Shown: one piece after another, positions 10,176 through 19,400 of the stretch | Layout of the letters: every line of letters begins with the position of its first letter | How positions within the stretch are numbered: the first letter of the stretch is position 1 | Origin: Planctomycetaceae bacterium | Lineage (GTDB): Bacteria > Planctomycetota > Planctomycetia > Planctomycetales > Planctomycetaceae | Length of the DNA stretch: 64,000 nt | Assembly (NCBI GenBank): GCA_018699955.1 | Contig: JABISG010000046.1 | Location: 1-64,000 of the forward strand | Direction: 5' to 3' | Program-made: the position numbers and the translations under genes | Notes under the pieces: model-generated | What the model saw: the letters and a program-made list of their open reading frames with translations, nothing else | Databases searched by the model: none | What the model was told of the DNA's origin: nothing

Positions 10176-11360
10176 TTAGTCGCCATCGGTTGCAACAGTC
10201 ATTGGCTGCTGGCGTTCCTCTTCAATGTCTCGTTCTTTCGTGAGAAATGCGTCTTCTCCGGTCATTTTCAGCACGTAGTCCTGGAAGGGGAAGATCCGTT
10301 CTTCGCGGGTCGAAATGAGACCGCCGCGCGGTCGCATCGGTGCAGCGATTCCATCGTGGACGGCGGGATAGACGGCTTCGTCCTCGCCGATCACCTTCGA
10401 CATGAATCGTCTGCCCCAGAATCGCAACGCCTTACTGAGGATGCGTGACTTCAGTCGGCCACGTTTTCCCGGATAGCAGAAAATACGCCACATTGCGTGA
10501 CATTCCGACGGAGAAACCGGCAGCACCATTTGAACCCACGTGAACATCGCCATTTGGCCGAAGACCACATTCGGATACCGCAGCAGATGCTTCCATTTGT
10601 AGTCGGGTTCGTAGCCAATAAGTTTTGACATGATCCGATCCGGACGCGCGTTCATCGGCACGGTGGAGTAGTCGTCGATGTAGAGATCCCAGAACTCATG
10701 AAATTCGTGGCTGCAACATTTCTCATCGGGGTAGACCCCCAATGAATTCGGATGCACCTCGCCGATGTGATACCCTTCCAAAACGTTTTCGATAACCACT
10801 TTCCAATTGCACTCGTGAACGATGTCGAGCGGGCAGACCAAATCGTGGTCTGGAGTAAACCATCGCTCGCACATGTCGTACAGGTAGTCTCCCAAAAACT
10901 CCCGCAGGCCGCCGACCGTGTCGTTCAACGTGACGAAGATCAGCTGTCCTGCCGTCTCGGTGCGGAATTTGCGCAGGCCCAGTTCACCTTTCGCCATCGG
11001 CTTGAAACTCTGCGCGTCGGGGATTTTTTGCGTGTCGCCGTGGCAGTCGTACTCCCAACCGTGGTACTGGCATTTCAGGTGTTCGCCCATGTGTCCGCAC
11101 GGCTTGTCACGAAGAAGCGAGAATCGGTGCGTGCAAACGTTAAGAAACGTATGCACCTCGCCGCCGGTCTTCCAACAAATGAGGGGCTTTTCGAACAGCG
11201 TCCGCGTGAAATAGTCGCCTTCGTTCGGCAGGTCCGACAGCGCACCAATACAATGCCAGCCGGGCTGGAACATCCGCTCCATCTCGCGCTCGAGATGCTC
11301 GGCCGATGTATACAAACTGGGTGCCAAACGTTGCGGCATGTGTGTATCGTTGACAAACAT
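10176..11360 (-). CDS. Rieske non-heme iron oxygenase, paralogue B
   Basis: A 394-residue Rieske-type oxygenase (alpha-subunit-like). The [2Fe-2S] site is C76-x-H78 (NVCTHRFS) with C97-x2-H100 (LKCQYHGWEYD). The mononuclear iron site includes H198 and H203 (EGYHIGEVHP), with an acidic ligand probably within the GEDEAVY segment. These enzymes hydroxylate, dihydroxylate, desaturate or demethylate substrates using electrons from a ferredoxin and a reductase, which are not encoded nearby. It is a clear tandem paralogue of the gene at 11375-12526, from which it is 14 bases away. Both begin with AAAGGG Shine-Dalgarno sequences. The context suggests tailoring of the lipid-synthase product; the substrate is unknown. 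Confidence 0.83.
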   Translation of the reverse strand: MFVNDTHMPQRLAPSLYTSAEHLEREMERMFQPGWHCIGALSDLPNEGDYFTRTLFEKPLICWKTGGEVHTFLNVCTHRFSLLRDKPCGHMGEHLKCQYHGWEYDCHGDTQKIPDAQSFKPMAKGELGLRKFRTETAGQLIFVTLNDTVGGLREFLGDYLYDMCERWFTPDHDLVCPLDIVHECNWKVVIENVLEGYHIGEVHPNSLGVYPDEKCCSHEFHEFWDLYIDDYSTVPMNARPDRIMSKLIGYEPDYKWKHLLRYPNVVFGQMAMFTWVQMVLPVSPSECHAMWRIFCYPGKRGRLKSRILSKALRFWGRRFMSKVIGEDEAVYPAVHDGIAAPMRPRGGLISTREERIFPFQDYVLKMTGEDAFLTKERDIEEERQQPMTVATDGD

Positions 11361-11374
11361 GGTTGCCCTTTCTT

Positions 11375-12526
11375 TTATGAACCGGCCGCCATAGCCACAC
11401 CATTGGAATTCGCCGCTTCCGGCGAAGTAACACGCTCAATGTACTTTTGAAAATGAAAGCACCGCTCTTCGCGAATCGAAACCAACCCCTCAGAGGGTTG
11501 GTTCGGCGCTTTCAAACCGCGGTAGACCTCTTCGAGCACGGCGCAATCCTCACCTCGCAAAATCTCAAAGAATCCTGCTTCCCATTTTGCAAGCCGGCTC
11601 GACAGGATTCGCGAGACCAATCGTCCGGAACGTCCGCCGTAACAGAAGAACTTGCCAATCACCCGCGTGCGATCAACTGAAAGCGGAATCGTCCACTCCA
11701 TCCAGCTGAACAATTTCATCTTGCCGAACATGGTGTGCGGATAGAAATGGTAATGCTTGTATTCATCATCACTCTCGCCGTGAGCCAGCCGGTTCATAAT
11801 CCGGTCCAGCAGACGATGCCACGCCGTCGGAGCTTCCTGCACGGTCGCATAGGTTGTCCAACCCGATTCGAGTTCGTGCTCGCATTCTGCCTCCTCAGGT
11901 GCCCGGATGAACGTCTTAGGATGCACCATGTCTACGTGATAGCTCTCCAGCGAATTCTCAACCTTGCACTTCCAGTTCGTGTCGATTTCGTAATCGAGTG
12001 TGGCAGCAAGTCGGCGTTCGGGGCCGCACAACGTTTCGCCAATCTCAAATCCTGTCCCAAGATATTCGCGGAGGCTGGGAGCTTCGTCGTTCAGTGTGAC
12101 AAAAATCAACTGGCCGCAGGTTTCGGTTCGGTATTTCGTCAGACCGAGAGCGCCCTTCTTCATCGGTTTGAAGCTCTGCGCGTCGGGAATTTTCTGGGTG
12201 TTTCCGCTGCAGTCGAATTCCCAACCGTGGTATTGGCATTTCAGTCGTTCGCCGGCGTGTCCACATGGCTCGCCATGCAGGCGTGCAAATCGGTGTGGGC
12301 AAACGTTGAGAAAGGTGTGGTACTCGTCGCCGCTTCGCCAGAGAATGAGCGGATGGTCGAGCAGTTCAATCGTTAAGAAGTCACCGTCCTGCGGGAAGTC
12401 GGAGAAAGTGGCGATACAATGCCAACCCGGCAGAAACAATTGCTCGAGTTCGCGGCGATACTGATCCTCCGACGTGTAGTCCTGAGGAGTGAGCACCTGC
12501 GGCAGATGAGTCTCGCTGATGAACAT
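11375..12526 (-). CDS. Rieske non-heme iron oxygenase, paralogue A
   Basis: A 383-residue Rieske oxygenase. Its Rieske ligands are C76, H78 (NVCPHRFARL) and C97, H100 (LKCQYHGWEFD), and its mononuclear iron ligands H197 and H202 (ESYHVDMVHP). Shared stretches with the downstream paralogue, for example IPDAQSFKPM and GQLIFVTLND, show a gene duplication followed by divergence in the C-terminal catalytic domain. The open frame extends 24 codons further upstream, but the ATG at 12526 matches the start of the paralogue (MFISETHLPQ versus MFVNDTHMPQ) and follows AAAGGGCG. A 142-base gap separates it from the PPTase gene. No small (beta) subunit is present. Confidence 0.83.
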   Translation of the reverse strand: MFISETHLPQVLTPQDYTSEDQYRRELEQLFLPGWHCIATFSDFPQDGDFLTIELLDHPLILWRSGDEYHTFLNVCPHRFARLHGEPCGHAGERLKCQYHGWEFDCSGNTQKIPDAQSFKPMKKGALGLTKYRTETCGQLIFVTLNDEAPSLREYLGTGFEIGETLCGPERRLAATLDYEIDTNWKCKVENSLESYHVDMVHPKTFIRAPEEAECEHELESGWTTYATVQEAPTAWHRLLDRIMNRLAHGESDDEYKHYHFYPHTMFGKMKLFSWMEWTIPLSVDRTRVIGKFFCYGGRSGRLVSRILSSRLAKWEAGFFEILRGEDCAVLEEVYRGLKAPNQPSEGLVSIREERCFHFQKYIERVTSPEAANSNGVAMAAGS

Positions 12527-12668
12527 CCCATCGCCCTTTCTTTCGTTTCGCAACCAAGGGAGTGGCGACCGCCATCGGCGTGTGATGGTGGAAAACACTT
12601 CCCAAATAAGCTCGCTTGCGCGTCGGCCGAAACGATCGGCCGCTCTCCCAACTATTCCTGCTTGTCAA

Positions 12669-13409
12669 TCAACACGTTTCACAGAACTCCGTTCGATGCA
12701 GATCGTTTGTTTGTCTGCGATCCACAGCGACTGCTTCCAACATCGTCGCTACGACAGCGATGTGGCCGTCGAATTCACGTTCTTGAATGTCACCGACGTC
12801 GCGAAGATCGGTACCTCGATAATAACACCCGAAGCGACCCTCTACAGAATCGAAAACTTCAATTTTCCGTGGCGCGAAACTCTCTCCGTTCTGACAGGCC
12901 TTATAAACGGCCTCCTTAATCGCCCAGTAAGTCATCGCAAGCCGGGAATCGGCTGATTTCAATCTCTCTTGTTCGGCTTCGGTGAACCACATCCGCAAGA
13001 ATCCTGGCTTGACCGTTTCCGGTATCGTCAAATCGACGCCGATCGAGATTCCCGGCTGAGTTGTTACGCCCACCAGGACGGCATGCGTTGAGTGTGAAAT
13101 CGATAGGCTGGCAGAAATCGGTTCACCACTGACGGTGACCGCCGGCCGCATGCCCCGACCTTCCGCATCCCGCGAGAGAATCTCGATCAATTCCAGCTTC
13201 GTTGCCGGCAGGACACATGCTTCGCGAATAAGGTGTTTGCTGAGCCAGCGTCCGCACAGCCATGCCTCGCGGCGGCTTCCGTCGCGCAGCAGATCGAGTT
13301 CACGTTTCTCTGCGACGGACAGCCACGCGCTCCCGCACAATTCGCATGCCGAGCGAAGCTCGTCGAATTGGGCGAATCGCTCAATGCGGCCGTTAGCTGG
13401 AACTGGCAT
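12669..13409 (-). CDS. 4'-phosphopantetheinyl transferase, Sfp type
   Basis: A 246-residue transferase that attaches the phosphopantetheine arm of CoA to carrier-protein serines. Seen motifs are SLSISHSTHAVLVGV (about 101-115), the magnesium-binding GVD at 124-126 (GVDLTIPE), FLRMWFTEAEQERL, and WAIKEAVYK (162-170; catalytic Glu and Lys). The length and the pseudo-dimeric layout fit the Sfp/Gsp class rather than the short AcpS. Its ATG lies inside the end of the synthase gene (17-base overlap), so the two are translationally coupled. The likely targets are the four ACP domains encoded at 21528-23267. Confidence 0.88.
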   Translation of the reverse strand: MPVPANGRIERFAQFDELRSACELCGSAWLSVAEKRELDLLRDGSRREAWLCGRWLSKHLIREACVLPATKLELIEILSRDAEGRGMRPAVTVSGEPISASLSISHSTHAVLVGVTTQPGISIGVDLTIPETVKPGFLRMWFTEAEQERLKSADSRLAMTYWAIKEAVYKACQNGESFAPRKIEVFDSVEGRFGCYYRGTDLRDVGDIQEREFDGHIAVVATMLEAVAVDRRQTNDLHRTEFCETC

Positions 13410-16400
13410 GAGCCGGAACCTCGTAGACGATAACGTTCTCGTATCCGTCCACCTTCAGAATGACCGCTCCATCGTCGCCAAACAGTGCGAAGTCAAAAAT
13501 GCCGCCGTTTCCTTCACGTCCCCGGAAATGGATATGCAGCTTGCATGTCTCGCCGGGCCTCGGACTGCGACCGAGTGACAGGCAATCGATGTGCGCAGGA
13601 ATCGACACGCAACCGGGTATCAAACACCACAGGAAGACACCGCTGGCGAAAAAGCAACCGTCGAGAAGTGCCGTCGGGATCACCCAGCCGTCGCCGTTCC
13701 GCTCTCCGGTCACCTCATCGGCCGGCGGGGCAATCAGCTGCGACCAGGCGTCGTGCTCTTGCATCTGAAACTGCCGAAACGTGCGGAAGATCGGTCCATG
13801 ATAAATCACTTTGTCGTCTTCGGGATACCAGGTGTTGATCCAGGTATCGGGTGGTTCCGGGAAAACGGCCTCCGGTGAAAACGGACCGCAATTCACTTCA
13901 GCACGGCATCGCAGATAAGGCTGATTCGGTTTCAGTACCTTCCCACCGCGATTTTTGAAGTCGGCAGTGAATTCACACTGCAGACCGTCGCTCCCGCCTG
14001 TCACATTCAGCCGCGCGGTCAGCGGATCATCGGAGAGAAATCGTAAACCGTTCAGAATCTCAATGTCCTTCAATTCACACACGCGGCCCTCTTCACCGAC
14101 GAGCAGCGATGCCGCTTCAGCGAGCGATTCGAGCGTCATTACCACCGGCATCATCGGCCGCCCCTTGTAGCGGTGCTGACGCAGAAACACATCGGACGCA
14201 GGATTGAGAATCACCTCAGCCCTCAGCGACTCTCCCGGAACGACATCCGGCAGGGCATCGACCATCGGCATCGATTCGAGCCCCGAGTTTCCAGATGTTA
14301 CCGCTACCGGCTTCTCATTGGCGTAGTTGCTTTGGCAATAGGAAAGTTCCGTTATTACGATTTCGCCTTCCGGCAAGCCGGCACGCATTTCGTTCGTGAG
14401 ATGATCGACGCCTTCCAGCGACGGCATGAAGACGATGTTGTGCAGCTTGGCGATGTGCTTGGACTCGGGCCGAACCGCCATGCCGACGTCGTCCCAGGCA
14501 TGCCAGTGGAATACGGCCGCCGGACAATCGCTGCGCTGACGACGGAACCAGTCGATCAGCTTCGCAACCATTTCGTTTGCCACGCAGTAATCGGTCTGGC
14601 CAACGCCGCCGAATCGTCCACTGACCGATCCGAACGCGGCAAAGTAGCGAAGCGGGTCCTGCATCGTCAGTTCCATTAGTGCCGCAGCACCATCAACCTT
14701 GGCGGCAATCGTGCGATCGACAAGATACTGCTGTTTCTTCTCAAAGCGACAGGCCCGCTCGAATCCGGCACCGTGAATCACTCCCTGAATCGGGCCGTCG
14801 GCAGCGCGAACAGTGTTGAGCAATCCCGAGAGCGCATCGCGGTTGCTGATGTCGCAGGAATGGTAGGTCGCTTGAATGCCATCGTCGGCAAACGATTTTA
14901 GCGTCCGGGCTATTTCGAGCGACTTTTCATAGCGAGCCCAGGTGTCCATCGGTTTTTCACCGTTGGCCAAGCCTTCCTTCATGACCGTGGTGCGCAGTTC
15001 CTTGGTTTCCTCTTCCGACAGGTCAAGGTAGGCATCCGGCACGTTGGGGACAGGACTTGAACCGATCAGATGCAGCTTCGCCCCGTACTTCTCACCCAAT
15101 TGACGAGCGACGACTGCAGTAACGCCTCGCGCTCCGCCTGTGATGACAAACGTGGCACCGTGCGGAATCTCATTGGCCGGTCGCGTCGCAACCGATTCGA
15201 CAACGGGACGCGGCAGGCAGCGTTTTCCATTGTAGTAGCCAACTTCGACTTCATTGTCGTCGGCTGCCAACTCGCGGCAGAGCAGTTCGGCCACATCGGT
15301 CGCTGACGCCTGAGCGGTTGAATCGACGATCTTCGTCCGAAATCGATCCTCGCGAACCTGCATTTTCAATTCCAACGCGACGCCCTTGAGCAGACCGGCG
15401 ATCGCTCCGCTTTCCACGTTCGGCAGACCGCTGGAGAATCCAAAGTCGCCACCCATTGTCGTCGCGGCGACGAGCGAGGCTTCGCCAAGTTGTTTGGCTT
15501 TCGCAACCGATTCATACCATCGCTGACAAACAAGGTACGGGACCATCACGCCGCGCGTTCGCCGACGATTCCAACTCTCCGCATCGAGTGCAGTGACGGC
15601 ATCCTCGTCGTATGGTGTCATCAGGAATAGATGCAGTGGCTGACTTGTGCTGCAGATCGTCTCCAACTGCGACAAGATGCCCTCAATATCGTCGCCGGTT
15701 GGCAGCAGCGACACCTGTGTGCCTTGCTGTTCCAATCGTTGTTTTAATGCGACCGCGGCCGCATTGTCACCGAGGATTAACGCCGGCCCGTTCCGCGTGG
15801 AATTGGGTTGCGAATTGGGCGGAAGCGAGGCTTCAACAACCCGCATGACGAACCGACTGCAAACTCCCGAATCGGTCGGCGAGACGGCATACGCGTCGGC
15901 GAATTCTTCCGCTGAGAGAATCTCATCAACGCGAGTCTTTGGGCTGCCGTTGTTGTGATCGGCCGCAGTTGCCGTCGATTTCAACTCCGGCAGCAAATCG
16001 TGCAGATCGAGTTTGGTGAACTGGTTCTGGTGGCCGTTGGACATTGGTCCGCCGGTCACCCACAGTTGACCTTTTCCGGGCTGCATGACGACGCTGATCT
16101 GATTGTCGATGCGGCGGATGGTGTTGATCGTTGGCGATGAGACTTCTTGTCCGCGCGACGGATCAAAACGATCGCGGAGAGCATCGTGCACATCCGAAAG
16201 ACTGACATGCGACGCTCGGTCGCCGTCGAGCAATTCTTTCAGCCGATTGAGTCGGTGTTCCGAATGCGATGGCAAATCGCGAGCCGTTTCGTAGAAGTTC
16301 ATTAACAGGCGATGATTGGCAGCAAAGATAGATGGCATTGCCGGTTGGACTTTGAGGTTGGTTCCATCCCATTCAACGTAACAGACGCGATCTTCCGCTT

Positions 16401-19400
16401 CGCGGCTGATGCAAAGCCCCCACGTGCCGCCCGCCGACGTTTGGAATTCATGGATAATTTCAACGGCCGAATCAATGTCCTTTGCCTGCTCCAGCAACTG
16501 CCTGACCAGCAGCGTGTGGAGTCGCCCCTGTTGGGATACGGACTCTTTGGGGATGTCGGCGAGTGTCGCCGTGCTGATCGCCAGGCCGCAGCCGTTGATA
16601 CCGCTGAGGCTCCCCACTTGCCCCGCGACACCGAAAGTCACGTAGGGCAAAGTGCCATCGGGTCGGCGAACCTGAATACTGCGTGCGAGGCAGTCGCCCA
16701 GTCGAACACTTTTGGAAAGGTCTTCGTTTGCTGCGTGCAAAAGTCCGGTTTCGGGACTGGCTTCTGCGGAGAGAGCAAAATGCACGCCACCAACTTCCGC
16801 GTCGTAGAACAGTCGCAAGTTGTGAGCGATCACACTCGCCTCGGTGACATCAGCCCCTTTGGCGATGCCACGTAATTCTTCCAATTCTTGTGGACCAAAG
16901 AAGACTTCCGGTTGTCGGACTGCGTCATCGAGATTGAAAAGTTTTTCCCATCGCGAACCGGCGAGATCGGCGTAGCGGCGGAGAATCGTCCGGATTTCGT
17001 CGCGGTGCGTCTTGCCGTGTTGGAGTCCCATTTCGTAGGGCGAACCGGAAAGTCGATCGACGTTCAGGACGCTTTTGTGCGAAACGTCCTGTGTGTCTTC
17101 TGCCGCGGGCGACTTGTCGGTTAATGCGGCGACTGCCGAGACCCTGACACTGCGGTCTTCCGATTGAGAATCAAGTGCACCGGTCGTCTCGACACATGCG
17201 CGTGCGTAGAGCAGTTGTGCCATGCCGCTGCGTTTCGGATGGTCGCAACCAACCAGTGCGAGATCGCGGTCGGCGAGCGCCTGCCTGTTCAATCCGGTCA
17301 ATACCTGCCGAGGTCCGACTTCCACAACGACCGTGACGCCTTCATTCGCCAATCGCACGGCCAAGCCGCGCCAATCGACGGGCTGCGTCATCTGAACAAC
17401 CAGATTTTCGCGGACGTCTGCCGGGTCGGCCACGTACTTGTTTGTCACACTACTGAGTAACGGGATCTGCGGCGGCTCCACCGGAATCTGCTGAAGAGAG
17501 GCACGGAACGGATCTTTGACCCCTTCCATCAGCGGCGTGTGAAACGCGGCCGGGACATCGAGGATCTTTGTCTTGAACCCCTGGTCCTCGGCGGTTTCGG
17601 CAAGCTTTCGAACGGCCTGTTCGTCACCACCGGCGACAGTTTGCTCCGGAGCATTGAGATGGGAAACCGAAACTCGTCCTTCGGTTTTCTTGCACAGCCG
17701 ATCAAGAGTTTCTGCCGGAGCGGATGTTGACACCATTATGCCATTGTCGCCATCGCAGGCATCAATCGCTGCGCAGCGTGCGCGTGTCGCGAGAATGGCT
17801 TCATCAAACGTCCACGAACCGGCTGCTGTCAGCGCGGCCAATTCGCCGAAACTATGCCCGGCGACGCGATCGGCTCGCAATCCGATCGCCGTAGCAGCCG
17901 CATAAACAATTGTGTCGGCGGCAAGCAGCGACAACTGCGTTCGGCAGACGTCACTTCCTAATCCGTTGTCCTTCTGCCATGCCAGTTCGGCAAACGATGG
18001 CAGGTTGAGTCGCGATAGCACGGCATCGACTTCACGCATTGCTTCAGCGGCTGGAGCGAACTCCGCGACGAGCGACTGCAGCATGCCGTCGTATTGCGAT
18101 CCCTGACCGGGAAACACGAAAGCAACTTTAGGACGCTGTGAACTGGTCTCACCGTAAAAGATGCCCTTTTCGCCTAACAATTGGCGTGCTGCGGGACGGC
18201 CGAGTTGAGCGCCGGCCATCTTGAGTTTCGCCGCCAAATCATCCGCACTTTCCGCAACGATTGCCAATCGGAATCGGTCGGCAGGTTGAAACGAAGTCGC
18301 ATCCGCTGCTTCGTACAGTTTTCCGGCTTGAGCGATTTGTTGTGTTGCCCGTTCGCCGAGTGCCGACATCGATGAATCGACCAGACGAACGATGCGCCAC
18401 GGCGACAGAATTCCCGCGTTGGCGGTTGCAGGTGCGGACTTCACAATCGCCGACTGCGGCTTCTCGGCTTGCGGGATTTCTGTTCCGCCTTCAACAACAA
18501 CGTGGTACGCCAAATCGAATTGCGAGTATGTGCTGACGCCGGCCAATCCATGCTGTCGCGAATTGACCACTCGAACCGGGGTATCGGCCTCGGCAAGCCG
18601 GAGCATTTTGGCGTTGGCCTGAACGTAATCGGCCGGGTGAGCCGGTCCAAAGTTGCCGGGGATCTCACCGTGATTCAACTCGGTGACCGCCTTCATGATT
18701 TCGAGAATACCGGCTGCGCCGCAGGTGTTGCCGATTTGTCCCGCCAGAGCGCCGACCCGCAATTCATCACTGCGGCTGTCTGAAGCATAGGCTTCGGACA
18801 GTCCGGCAAACTCTGATCGATCGGCCGCCGGCAGGCCGGACGATCCAGACTCGACGACCGCGATTTCTTCGGGACTGACGCGAGCCGCTTCCAACGACCG
18901 CTTCGCAGCACGATGAACGCCTTTTTCCAGCGTCTCACCTCGGGCGGCAGCAATGCCTCGGATCACCCCATGAATTTTGTCGCCGTCACGCTGGGCGTCG
19001 GAAAGTCGCTTCAGAATGACAACGCCAACACCTTCTCCCGGGACGTAGCCCGACGCATCGGCATCGAACGGACCTTTCGGATCGTCGGTTTGCGACAACA
19101 ATCCGAGTTTCGCCATGAACTCATAAATGGACAGCCCCATTTCGCGGTGACCGGTCGCGCAGAGCATCATGTCGCAGTCGCCGGCTCTCAGCAGGTCGAT
19201 CGACGAAGCCAAGGCCGACATCGCCGAGGTGTTCCCCGAATCGACGGCTGTCGCACCGCCCATTAGATCAAACGTCTTTGTGATCCGCGAAGCGAGCGTG
19301 CTGGACGTGAAGCTTCCGGTTTCGTCAACCAACGCCGGCATATGCTTCAACAGGATCTTTTCATACTTCGCGGCGACGTCGTCGATATCAGCGTCCGGAA

